11,307 nt of DNA, taken from NCBI GenBank assembly GCA_015767355.1, contig JADWMH010000050.1:1-11307 (forward strand). The letters run 5' to 3'. This document shows, one piece after another, positions 1 to 6,027 of the stretch. Source of the stretch: Gammaproteobacteria bacterium. Its GTDB lineage: Bacteria > Pseudomonadota > Gammaproteobacteria > Chromatiales > Chromatiaceae. Every line of letters starts with the position of its first letter. Positions within the stretch are counted from its first letter, which is position 1. Made by a program: the position numbers and the translations under genes. Under the pieces are notes generated by a model that did not search any database, was not told the origin of the DNA, and was given only the letters and a program-made list of their open reading frames with translations.

Positions 1-186
1 TGGGACAACAGCAACCGTTGGGACAACAACAACCGCTGGAACAACTCTAACCGTTGGGACAACCGCAACTCTGGTGGTCGTTATGGCTACCGTCCTTATG
101 GCTATGCCGGCGCTCCTCGTGCGGCTGCTCCTGCTCCTCAGGCAGCAGCTCCGGCAGCATCTGCTACCGCAAAATGCGCCGAGTAA
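1..186 (+). CDS. Sulfur globule protein-like, 3' end only
   Basis: This is the last 61 codons of a secreted low-complexity protein whose start lies left of the window; the reading frame begins at base 1 and ends in TAA. The visible part opens with repeats built on W-D/N-N (WDNSNRWDNNNRW), passes through a Gly/Arg/Tyr stretch (GGRYGYRPYGYAG) and ends in an Ala/Pro tail finishing KCAE. The order and wording of these blocks match the C-terminal half of the complete gene at 518-1018, so the two are tandem paralogues. Gly/Asn/Tyr-rich exported proteins of this kind form the envelope of periplasmic sulfur globules in purple and other sulfur bacteria. That role is inferred from composition and is not proven by a motif. 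One difference from its neighbour is a cysteine three residues from the end. A rho-independent terminator follows 52 bases after the stop. Confidence 0.6.
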   Translation, partial: WDNSNRWDNNNRWNNSNRWDNRNSGGRYGYRPYGYAGAPRAAAPAPQAAAPAASATAKCAE

Positions 187-238
187 TTTGTTGCGCATAT
201 CAGTAACGGACAGGGAGTCCAGGAATACAGGGATGTAG

Positions 239-266
239 AAAAAACCCGCCGAATGGCGGGTTTTTT
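239..266 (+). terminator. Rho-independent terminator of first Sgp-like gene
   Basis: The perfect stem CCCGCC/GGCGGG (245-250 with 255-260) has the loop GAAT and is followed by six T. The A-run on the left makes it potentially bidirectional. The stem is identical to that of the terminator at 1067-1092. Confidence 0.9.
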
Positions 267-409
267 CTTGTTTGCCGATTGCAATATCGTGAAGCAAGTC
301 ACGACTAGTAGGTGCTAGAATCTGGAGAGAGTGAAGCAGGAGAAGGCAAATCTCCATTTTTTGATAATAAATACCAATGAATAAATCTGCATTGATAGAA
401 AATAAGTAT

Positions 410-438
410 TTCACAAAAAGCTTAAATACTAATATTCT
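410..438 (+). promoter_or_regulatory. Candidate sigma-70 promoter for Sgp-like gene
   Basis: TTCACA (410-415, five of six matches to TTGACA) is followed by a 17-base spacer and TATTCT (433-438, four of six matches to TATAAT). This would start a transcript near 445 with a leader of about 73 bases before the ATG at 518. The surrounding sequence is AT-rich, so chance resemblance is possible. Confidence 0.4.
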
Positions 439-517
439 ATCTCACATGGAAAGGAGGAAGGCAGTCAACAGCTCTCTTTTTCAAATTTCACTTTTCACTT
501 TATTTGAGAGATCTATC

Positions 518-1018
518 ATGAAAAACATCGTAAAGATCGCTGCTTTGGCAGCAATTATGGCTACCACAGCTGTCTCTGCTGATTGGGATATGCCTTGGGA
601 CAATGACAGCAACAACGACTGGAACAACGATTGGAACAACGACTGGAACAACGACTGGAGAAATGACATGAGCAACCGTGGCTACGGCCGTGGTGATACC
701 TCCGGGCGTGGTCGTGGCTCTGGCCGCGGTCGTGGCAGCTTCAGCTTCAATGCTGACATGGACGCCGATACCGATTGGGAAGGCGATGGCTATGGTTCCG
801 GTTATGGCGACGGCTCCAACCGTTGGGACAACAGTTGGGATAACAACAACCGCTGGAACAATAGCAACCGTTGGGACAACCGTAACTACGGTGGCCGTTA
901 TGGTCGTCCTTATGGATATGGTTATGGCGGCCCGGCTTATGCTCCCCGCCCAGCTGCACCGGCGCCTCGAGCTGCAGCACCTGCTCCCCAGGCAGCGCCT
1001 GCACCAGCAGCCAAGTGA
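518..1018 (+). CDS. Sulfur globule protein-like secreted protein
   Basis: The product is 166 residues. The start at 518 was chosen because it begins a textbook Sec signal peptide (MKNIVKIAALAAIMATTAVSA, cleavage before DWDM) and has GAGAG at 506-510. The frame stays open upstream to 377, but that extension looks non-coding. The mature protein has four tandem NNDW units, a Gly/Arg-rich block (RGRGSGRGRGS), an acidic FNADMDADTDWEGDGYG segment, a WDN/WNN block, a Gly/Tyr/Arg block (GGRYGRPYGYGYGGPAY) and an Ala/Pro tail ending APAPAAK. It has no cysteine and no enzymatic motif. The composition and secretion fit the sulfur globule envelope proteins of Chromatiales, which coat periplasmic sulfur deposits. 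The close paralogue ending at 186 suggests tandem duplication, and separate terminators imply monocistronic mRNAs. An unrelated low-complexity envelope or matrix protein cannot be excluded. Confidence 0.65.
   Translation: MKNIVKIAALAAIMATTAVSADWDMPWDNDSNNDWNNDWNNDWNNDWRNDMSNRGYGRGDTSGRGRGSGRGRGSFSFNADMDADTDWEGDGYGSGYGDGSNRWDNSWDNNNRWNNSNRWDNRNYGGRYGRPYGYGYGGPAYAPRPAAPAPRAAAPAPQAAPAPAAK
611..658 (+). repeat. Four tandem 12-bp units (AACAACGAYTGG)
   Basis: Four consecutive copies of AACAACGACTGG lie at 611-622, 623-634 (one C to T change), 635-646 and 647-658. Each encodes Asn-Asn-Asp-Trp. The in-frame unit can expand or contract by slippage without breaking the gene. Confidence 0.95.
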
Positions 1019-1066
1019 GATAGCTCACAGCAGACAGGGTGTTGAAATGCACAGGGTAGTGCAAAC

Positions 1067-1092
1067 AAAAACCCGCCTTTTGGCGGGTTTTT
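1067..1092 (+). terminator. Rho-independent terminator of second Sgp-like gene
   Basis: The stem CCCGCC/GGCGGG (1072-1077 with 1082-1087) has a TTTT loop and is followed by five T. It is preceded by an A-run, so it could work on both strands. Only the loop and flanks differ from the terminator at 239-266. Confidence 0.9.
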
Positions 1093-1486
1093 GTTATAGA
1101 GGTTTGCCGCTTTTTTCGACTCCTTAACCAGGTGGTTGGTCGCGCTGTCAGTCGATGAAAATGATTCATGATCGACAATTTGAATGAGCTCTCAATTACT
1201 CATAGAAAATAGCGAATGATTTTAATAAATCAATAGAAATAAAGTAATTCCATATTTAAGAATATTCTAATATTCTATGTGCTATAGAGTATCGCAAGCG
1301 GCTTTAGTCGCTTGTTCCAGGTGATGGGAATTCTACCCTGCGAGGTTGAAAGCGCCAGAGCCTGGATAATCAACAGGATGTGTCCTTGATGCAGGGATGT
1401 ATAACTTGATTTTGCCGTTTTGACGGTTACTTGTCAGCCAGCCGCGTGAGTCTGGTTGCATATTTAAACTTACTGGAGATCCATCA
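1093..1486. other. 394-bp intergenic/leader region before coiled-coil gene
   Basis: I see no convincing gene here. Bases from about 1195 to 1290 are very AT-rich and include CTAATATTCTAT (1267-1278), a 12-base string also present at 429-440 upstream of the Sgp-like gene. A hairpin follows at 1295-1314. A TTGACG at 1420-1425 has no good -10 box at the right distance. The promoter of the gene at 1487 could not be fixed. Confidence 0.55.
1295..1314. repeat. Hairpin in the upstream region of the coiled-coil gene
   Basis: CAAGCGGC and GTCGCTTG form an 8-bp stem with one G-T wobble and a TTTA loop. No T-run follows, so it is not an intrinsic terminator. The shape and wording recall degenerate REP palindromes, but there is no GTAGGAGC flank as in the pair at 9221-9300. 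Confidence 0.5.
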
Positions 1487-2566
1487 ATGTATAAAATCAC
1501 CAAAATTGCAGCAGCTATTGCGTTGGCGACTGTCGCTGTTTCTGTTCAGGCAGAGACCGCTTCCGCCCCTTGCTATGCGCCGTCAGTCAGCTTTGAAGAG
1601 ATTGAGAAACGTCATGCTGCAATGGATAAGAAGCGTGCAGCCCGTCGTGCATCAGCAGAAAAAGAGATGGCGGCACGCCGTGCCGAGATGGATAAACGCT
1701 TCTCTTCAGAATCTGCGCCAGCCGGATACCCTTCAAATGAGGAGATCCAGAAACGCCGTGCAGCGGCAGACAATCAGCGTGCGGCGCGTCGTGCAGCAGC
1801 TGGTAAGGAGAGAGCGGCTCGCCGTGCTGCAATGCAGCAGCGTTTTGGTGCTGATTCCACACCTGGCGCATCTCCATCAGCTGATCATGCGATGCAGCGG
1901 AGCATCACGGAAACCAGGCGTCGTGCAGCAACAGACATGACACGTGCAGAGCGCCGTGCGACAGCCAACAAAGATAGAGCAGCCAGCCGTGCGGCAATGA
2001 TAAAAGAGATGGAGGTTAATCGTGCGGAGATGCAGAAGCGCTTTGGCGCAGAATCCGCACCTGCAGGGCGCCCGTCAAATAAAGAGATGCAGGCGCGTCG
2101 TGCCGCAGCAGACAAACAGCGCTCACAGCGCCGTGCAGCGATGATGAAAGAGATGGAAGCTCACCGCGCTGAAATGCAAAAGCGTTTTGAAGCCGGGCAG
2201 AAAGCACCGCGGCAGGGTGAAGTCATCAATTATGACGAGGTGATGAAGCAGATGGACGAGCGTCATGAAGCTGCGAAAAAGATGATGGATGAGCGCTTCT
2301 CCAAGGTTGAGAAAGAGATGGAAGAGCGCCGTGCACAAGCAGTGAAGCGCATGGAGAAGCAGCGGGCGGAAATGGAAAATCGCTTTGCCGAGGCGAAGAA
2401 ATCGGCTTTGGCAGCAGAAGCTCCTGCTGCGCCAGCACCTGAAGCAGCTCCGGCTCCTGAAAAGGCTCCTGTTCCAGCGCCGGCCGCTCCTGCTGCAGCT
2501 CCAAAAGTAGAAGCAGCTATGCCAGCGGTTTCTGTAGAAGTGAAGCCGGCTATATCAGTGAAGTAA
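1487..2566 (+). CDS. Secreted Arg/Ala/Glu-rich coiled-coil repeat protein
   Basis: I do not recognise a named family for this 359-residue protein. The ATG follows GGAG (1475-1478) at 8 bases and starts a Sec signal peptide (residues 1-22, ending VSVQA). Residues 35-305 are a highly charged helical region built from degenerate repeats. Landmarks are RF dipeptides ending each unit at residues 72, 120, 186, 234, 271 and 300. Two units are nearly alike: SAPAGYPSNEEIQKRRAAAD (77-96) and SAPAGRPSNKEMQARRAAAD (190-209). Residues about 309-340 form an Ala/Pro/Glu tail like that of the Sgp-like proteins upstream. There is one cysteine (residue 29), not in a lipobox. A long periplasmic coiled coil beside globule-protein genes suggests a structural or scaffolding role. 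This is inference from context only. It has its own terminator and is probably monocistronic. Confidence 0.75.
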   Translation: MYKITKIAAAIALATVAVSVQAETASAPCYAPSVSFEEIEKRHAAMDKKRAARRASAEKEMAARRAEMDKRFSSESAPAGYPSNEEIQKRRAAADNQRAARRAAAGKERAARRAAMQQRFGADSTPGASPSADHAMQRSITETRRRAATDMTRAERRATANKDRAASRAAMIKEMEVNRAEMQKRFGAESAPAGRPSNKEMQARRAAADKQRSQRRAAMMKEMEAHRAEMQKRFEAGQKAPRQGEVINYDEVMKQMDERHEAAKKMMDERFSKVEKEMEERRAQAVKRMEKQRAEMENRFAEAKKSALAAEAPAAPAPEAAPAPEKAPVPAPAAPAAAPKVEAAMPAVSVEVKPAISVK

Positions 2567-2590
2567 TCTCTCTTTAATTATGCGCAAATG

Positions 2591-2617
2591 AACGGGGCTT
2601 TTTAGCCCCGTTTTTTT
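2591..2617 (+). terminator. Rho-independent terminator of coiled-coil gene
   Basis: AACGGGGCT (2591-2599) pairs with AGCCCCGTT (2604-2612) around a TTTT loop and runs into seven T. It lies 24 bases after the stop codon. Confidence 0.93.
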
Positions 2618-2724
2618 GTGCGCCAACAACCGCTCCTGCGTTCCCGCTACTTCTTGCCTCCTGGAACGGTTCGAAAACAACCGGGGTTTCTGACAACTCA
2701 TACGGAAAACCACTCAGTCAACGG

Positions 2725-2752
2725 GTGAAATATACGGGGCATTCACTATAAT
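2725..2752 (+). promoter_or_regulatory. Promoter abutting Na/Pi gene; predicted leaderless start
   Basis: A perfect TATAAT lies at 2747-2752, only six bases before the ATG at 2759. GTGAAA (2725-2730, four of six matches to TTGACA) lies 16 bases upstream. Transcription would start at or next to the ATG. No Shine-Dalgarno sequence is visible, which is consistent with a leaderless message. Confidence 0.5.
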
Positions 2753-2758
2753 CATCGT

Positions 2759-4540
2759 ATGGGCTATTCATTAATAGACTTTTTCACTCTGCTGGGATCA
2801 CTCGGCCTGTTTCTTTATGGCATGAAAGTGATGAGTGATGCCTTGATGGAGGTCGCCGGCGACAAGATGCGCAATATTTTGGCCACCATGACGTCGCATC
2901 GACTGCTGGCTGTAGGGACGGGATTCCTGATGACTGCCGTGATTCAATCCTCTTCTGCAACCACCTTGATGGTGGTCAGCTTTTCCAATGCCGGCCTGTT
3001 GACGCTGACGGAGTCGATCGGCGTTATCATGGGGGCGAATATCGGCACCACCGTGACAGTATGGCTGATTACCCTGCTGGGTTTTAAGGTCAGTATCAGT
3101 GCGCTTGCACTGCCATCTGTCGGGCTGGGGTTTTTGCTTACCCTGGCAAAGAACAAAAAACGCAAGCAGTGGGGGTATTTCGTCATCGGCCTGGCTCTGC
3201 TGTTTATCGGGCTTCAGTTTCTCAAGGATGCGGTTCCCGATATCAATCATCATCCCGAGGCGCTGCAGTTCCTTGCCGAATACACCGGCAAGGGCTTCCT
3301 CTCTGTAATGCTGTTTCTATTGATTGGTACGCTGCTGACGATGGTTGTGCAGTCTTCCACTGCAACCATGGCCATCACTCTGATTATGTGTTTTGAAGGG
3401 TGGATTCCCTTTGATATGGCTGCAGCCATGGTTCTCGGTGAAAATATCGGCACCACCATTACTGCAAATATCGCCTCCCTGGTGACCAATTATCATGCCA
3501 AGCGCACGGCAAGGGCGCACTTCATCTTTAACATGATGGGCGTCCTGTGGATGCTGATTCTGTTTTATCCATTCCTGAATGTTGTTGCTGAATTCGTAAC
3601 AAATATTGAGGGAATTTCTCCATTTGTGCAGGCAGCTGCAATTCCAGTGGCGCTCTCTGTCTTTCATACGGCGTTCAATTTGATCAACACATTTATTCTC
3701 ATCTGGTTTATTCCGCTGATCGCCAGGATCGTCAAAGTTCTGGTTCCAGTACAGATCGATCCTAAAAAACGTATAGACCAGCCCAAATTTCTCTCCAAAG
3801 CTGCATTGGAGTATCCGCAGACCGGTTTGCAGGCATTGCTGAATGAATCGAAACATCTATTTGAGAAAACAACCTATATGGTGTTGGCGCACGGACTGAA
3901 TGTCCATCGCAGTGAGATTGAATCTGAACACATGTTTAACCATATTCCACAAAGCACGGCGGTGATTCATTGCGACATCGATGATGTCTATTACCGCAAG
4001 ATAAAGCTGATCTATAACACCATCGTAGAGTTCGCAACCAGCCTGCAGAGCAACTTTACCTTGAGCGAGGAAAAAATCGGGCAAATCAGGCATATTCTTG
4101 TCGCCAACCGACTCATGGTGGAGATCGTCAAGGATATGAAGCCGCTTCACAAGAACATGACGCGCTACATCTCATCAGACAATCCTGTGATCAGGCAGCA
4201 ATACAATGTCATGCGCATGGTGATACTGGAGATGAGTCGCCATATTCACCAGATCAAGAGTTCGGAGCATCCTGAAAAACATCTGCAGAAGCTGAAAAAG
4301 CTCAAGGAAAAAGTGGAGCGCCATGATGTGCTCATGGACGGCACAATCGACAGGCTGGTAAGGAGCAGTGAAATTACCAGTGAAATGGCAACTTCGCTGA
4401 TGAATGACAGTGTCTACACGACGACAATCAGCCGCAACCTGGTTGCCATCGTTGAACTGCTCTATATCCAGTCCGACACCATCCTGGAGGATGACGGGGA
4501 AGGAGCTGTTGAGCATGATGAAGCAGCTGTAGAGTCCTGA
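2759..4540 (+). CDS. Na/Pi cotransporter family protein with PhoU-like domain
   Basis: The 593-residue inner-membrane protein belongs to the Na+/phosphate cotransporter II family (PF02690; bacterial NptA/YjbB type), which moves phosphate with sodium; bacterial members are often exporters. Two inverted family repeats are clear. The first has QSSSATT (63-69) and GANIGTT (92-98); the second has QSSTAT (198-203) and GENIGTT (227-233). Hydrophobic segments fill residues 5-325. From about 340 to 570 the protein is soluble, helical and charged, matching the PhoU-like regulatory tail of the long members of this family. The first ATG gives the usual short lead before the LGLFLYGMKVMSDAL segment. No phosphate genes adjoin it. 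It stands alone between a terminator on the left and a bidirectional terminator on the right. Substrate and direction of transport cannot be read from the sequence. Confidence 0.9.
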   Translation: MGYSLIDFFTLLGSLGLFLYGMKVMSDALMEVAGDKMRNILATMTSHRLLAVGTGFLMTAVIQSSSATTLMVVSFSNAGLLTLTESIGVIMGANIGTTVTVWLITLLGFKVSISALALPSVGLGFLLTLAKNKKRKQWGYFVIGLALLFIGLQFLKDAVPDINHHPEALQFLAEYTGKGFLSVMLFLLIGTLLTMVVQSSTATMAITLIMCFEGWIPFDMAAAMVLGENIGTTITANIASLVTNYHAKRTARAHFIFNMMGVLWMLILFYPFLNVVAEFVTNIEGISPFVQAAAIPVALSVFHTAFNLINTFILIWFIPLIARIVKVLVPVQIDPKKRIDQPKFLSKAALEYPQTGLQALLNESKHLFEKTTYMVLAHGLNVHRSEIESEHMFNHIPQSTAVIHCDIDDVYYRKIKLIYNTIVEFATSLQSNFTLSEEKIGQIRHILVANRLMVEIVKDMKPLHKNMTRYISSDNPVIRQQYNVMRMVILEMSRHIHQIKSSEHPEKHLQKLKKLKEKVERHDVLMDGTIDRLVRSSEITSEMATSLMNDSVYTTTISRNLVAIVELLYIQSDTILEDDGEGAVEHDEAAVES

Positions 4541-4580
4541 AGTCTGATGTCAGGACTCAATTATGTAAGGAGTTGTCCAG

Positions 4581-4617
4581 AAAAAAGCCACCGTCAAAGG
4601 TGGCAGTGGCTTTTTTT
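4581..4617. terminator. Bidirectional terminator with two alternative stems
   Basis: On the minus strand GCCACC-TTTGAC-GGTGGC is followed by six T, a perfect terminator for the small gene at 4638-4769. On the plus strand AAAAAAGCCAC (4581-4591) can pair with GTGGCTTTTTT (4606-4616) and run into T, ending the transporter transcript. GCCACC (4587-4592) can instead pair with GGTGGC (4599-4604). Convergent genes thus share one element. Confidence 0.85.
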
Positions 4618-4637
4618 ATTCAATATTTGTTGTCGGA

Positions 4638-4769
4638 TTATGCTGCCTCGTCGTAGCAGAGTTCTTCGTCAGATTCGATCATCATCTCAACGATAACTTC
4701 CATCTGATCCGGATAGTCTGAAGCAACTTCGCGCCACTCTTCACAGTCTACGTTCAGGATATTACTCAT
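4638..4769 (-). CDS. Small acidic protein, 43 residues, unknown function
   Basis: This short ORF is supported by signals on both sides. GAGG lies eight bases before the ATG, a sigma-70 promoter lies upstream (4803-4831), and a strong terminator ends about 45 bases after the TAA. The product begins MSNILNVDCEEW and ends ELCYDEAA. It has 14 Asp/Glu against one Arg, with cysteines at residues 9 and 38, and no signal peptide or membrane segment, so it should be cytosolic. I recognise no family. The high acidity and small size would suit a binding partner or inhibitor of a basic protein or of a nucleic-acid-binding site, but nothing in the sequence names the target. It converges with the Na/Pi transporter and diverges from the redox operon at 4982. 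Confidence 0.7.
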   Translation of the reverse strand: MSNILNVDCEEWREVASDYPDQMEVIVEMMIESDEELCYDEAA

Positions 4770-4802
4770 GGCTTGTACCTCGCCTGTTTAAAATATGAGC
4801 AT

Positions 4803-4831
4803 ATACTAATATAGATGGGCGCCGCTGTCAA
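4803..4831 (-). promoter_or_regulatory. Sigma-70 promoter of the small acidic gene
   Basis: Read on the minus strand, a perfect TTGACA (4826-4831) is followed by a 17-base spacer and TAGTAT (4803-4808, four of six matches to TATAAT). The leader would be about 30 bases. A second TTGACA on the same strand at 4840-4845 forms a 14-base-spaced direct repeat, perhaps an alternative -35 or a regulator site. Confidence 0.6.
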
Positions 4832-4981
4832 ATGAGATATGTCAATAAAGAATTCTCTTCCTTTTGTAAGAAATCCTGTAATAACCTGTCTAATTGTTGC
4901 AGTCATGCTAATGTCTCAAGAGATCAGTATTTCATGAGAGAGTGACAGAATCATTTAGAAAGCAATGCACGGATCCGCGAT

Positions 4982-5431
4982 ATGAAACATCAACTCATCA
5001 CATTTGTTATTGTTTGTTTGTTGCTGTCAGGCGTGACGACAGTCCTGGCTAAGGCAAACAATGCAGAACCTGAAATCGCCTGGCAGCCATCCACTGCTGC
5101 CATCTATGAGCAGGCAAAACAGCAAAACAAGCTGGTCTTTCTTGATTTGACGGCTGAATGGTGCCAGTTTTGCAAAAAGATGGATGAGACGACCTATCGT
5201 GACGCGGAAGTCGTTGCCTATATCAATGAACATTTCCTGGCAGTGCGAGTCAGTGACGAGGGAGCGGGGGATTTGATTGAACATTATCGCCGGCACGCAC
5301 GCCCCGGAACAGTGATGCTGAATGCTGATGGCATTGAGATATTGCACAAACGCGGATACCTGAAACCGAAATTGATGCTGTGGATGATGATGGCGGTGGT
5401 GCAGAACCCCTCTCCAGAAGCACACAAATAA
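4982..5431 (+). CDS. Periplasmic thioredoxin-like protein (WCQFC)
   Basis: The 149-residue protein has an N-terminal hydrophobic signal peptide or anchor (residues 1-23, MKHQLITFVIVCLLLSGVTTVLA). It then has a thioredoxin fold of the DsbD-gamma/Thioredoxin_7 type. The LVFLDLTAEWCQFCKKMDETTY segment carries the redox pair Cys61 and Cys64, and ARPGTVMLNADG contains Pro108 at the place of the family's cis-proline. Such proteins reduce disulfides or keep metal and haem cysteines reduced in the periplasm. Hydrophobic LMLWMMMAVV near the C-terminus fits the last helix. It is the first gene of the operon, 34 bases before the Tat subunit gene, so a substrate among the downstream periplasmic proteins is likely but unproven. 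The Shine-Dalgarno is weak (GGAT at 4971-4974). Confidence 0.85.
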   Translation: MKHQLITFVIVCLLLSGVTTVLAKANNAEPEIAWQPSTAAIYEQAKQQNKLVFLDLTAEWCQFCKKMDETTYRDAEVVAYINEHFLAVRVSDEGAGDLIEHYRRHARPGTVMLNADGIEILHKRGYLKPKLMLWMMMAVVQNPSPEAHK

Positions 5432-5465
5432 CAATGTATATTGATAAGTAAAGCTGAGGTATAAC

Positions 5466-6014
5466 ATGGATAGACGCCATTTTCTGAAAATCACTTCGGC
5501 AGGCGCTGCTGCAACAGCAGCGACTACTGCATCGCTTCCGTTGTTTGCAGCTCCGGCACAGCGATCTGGTGATGCCGGATTGTCTGACCAGCAGTGGCAG
5601 ACGCTGGATGCCGTGCTCGATCATCTCTTTCCATCTGAAACTGAAGCGCCCGGCGCCAAAGATGTCAAGGCATTGCACTGGCTTCAAACGGTGCTGCTCG
5701 ATGATGAGACAGATGAAATCCATAAGCAATTTTTGCGTGCCGGTGTTGCTCAGGTCGATGAGACATCCCTGGAGTTGTATCAAAAATTATTTATAGCGTT
5801 GCAGCAGGATCAGCGCGAGGCAGTATTGCGCAATATGGAAAAAAGCAAACAGCAAGGCCGGGCGTGGCTGCAGGAGATGATCCGCTATATTTTCGAAGCG
5901 TTGCTGAGTGATCCTGTTTATGGTGGGAATCCACAGGCCGCTGGCTGGATATGGCTGCAGCACATTCCGGGATTTCCCCGTCCTCCGAAAGAGAAGAGAT
6001 ATTTTCTGCTATGA
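5466..6014 (+). CDS. Tat-exported gluconate 2-dehydrogenase subunit 3-like protein
   Basis: The 182-residue protein starts with a Tat signal (MDRRHFLKI, twin Arg at residues 3-4, then an Ala-rich hydrophobic stretch ending LPLFAAPA). The rest matches the gluconate 2-dehydrogenase subunit 3 family (PF13618): LSDQQWQTLDAVLDHLFPS near the start of the mature chain and FEALLSDPVYGGNPQAAGW near the end. In known complexes this small subunit carries the Tat signal and takes the folded FAD subunit across the membrane. GAGG at 5456-5459 supports the start. The stop is 13 bases before the ATG of the GMC gene, the classic arrangement of the pair. No cytochrome c subunit gene, the third component of canonical gluconate dehydrogenases, is present in the window. 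Confidence 0.88.
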   Translation: MDRRHFLKITSAGAAATAATTASLPLFAAPAQRSGDAGLSDQQWQTLDAVLDHLFPSETEAPGAKDVKALHWLQTVLLDDETDEIHKQFLRAGVAQVDETSLELYQKLFIALQQDQREAVLRNMEKSKQQGRAWLQEMIRYIFEALLSDPVYGGNPQAAGWIWLQHIPGFPRPPKEKRYFLL

Positions 6015-6027
6015 AACGAGTTGCAAC

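Larger units (their letters stand above)
187..517. other. Intergenic region between the two Sgp-like genes
   Basis: This 331-base gap holds the terminator of the upstream gene (239-266), a stretch of mixed sequence with no coding signal, then an AT-rich segment from about 355 that contains the likely promoter of the next gene (410-438). An unusually strong Shine-Dalgarno-like AGGAGG lies at 452-457 with no start codon at a usable distance. It may stabilise the leader or be a relic. Confidence 0.6.
4541..4981. other. 441-bp gap: shared terminator, small gene and promoter
   Basis: From left to right it holds a bidirectional terminator (4581-4617), a minus-strand small gene (4638-4769), that gene's promoter (4803-4831), and about 140 bases that should contain the promoter of the plus-strand operon at 4982. 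I could not pair a convincing -35 and -10 for the latter. Confidence 0.6.

Noticed and set aside
452..470. Strong AGGAGG that might start a leader peptide
   Set aside because: No ATG, GTG or TTG occurs within 5-13 bases downstream, so no translated product can be supported.
377..517. N-terminal extension of the Sgp-like protein from ATG 377
   Set aside because: The extension would bury a perfect signal peptide 47 residues inside the protein, overlaps the likely promoter, and has no ribosome binding site.
1..1092. CRISPR-like array suggested by repeated WDN/NDW codons
   Set aside because: Repeats are short, in frame with an exported protein and not separated by unique spacers of constant length.
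678..1127. Overlapping long frames on both strands within the Sgp-like gene
   Set aside because: They are products of the repetitive, compositionally biased sequence, lack ribosome sites and run through the terminator.
1431..2566. Alternative frames across the coiled-coil gene, including several on the minus strand
   Set aside because: Arg/Ala-rich codons rarely give stops in other frames. None has a ribosome site or signal peptide, whereas the 1487 frame has both.
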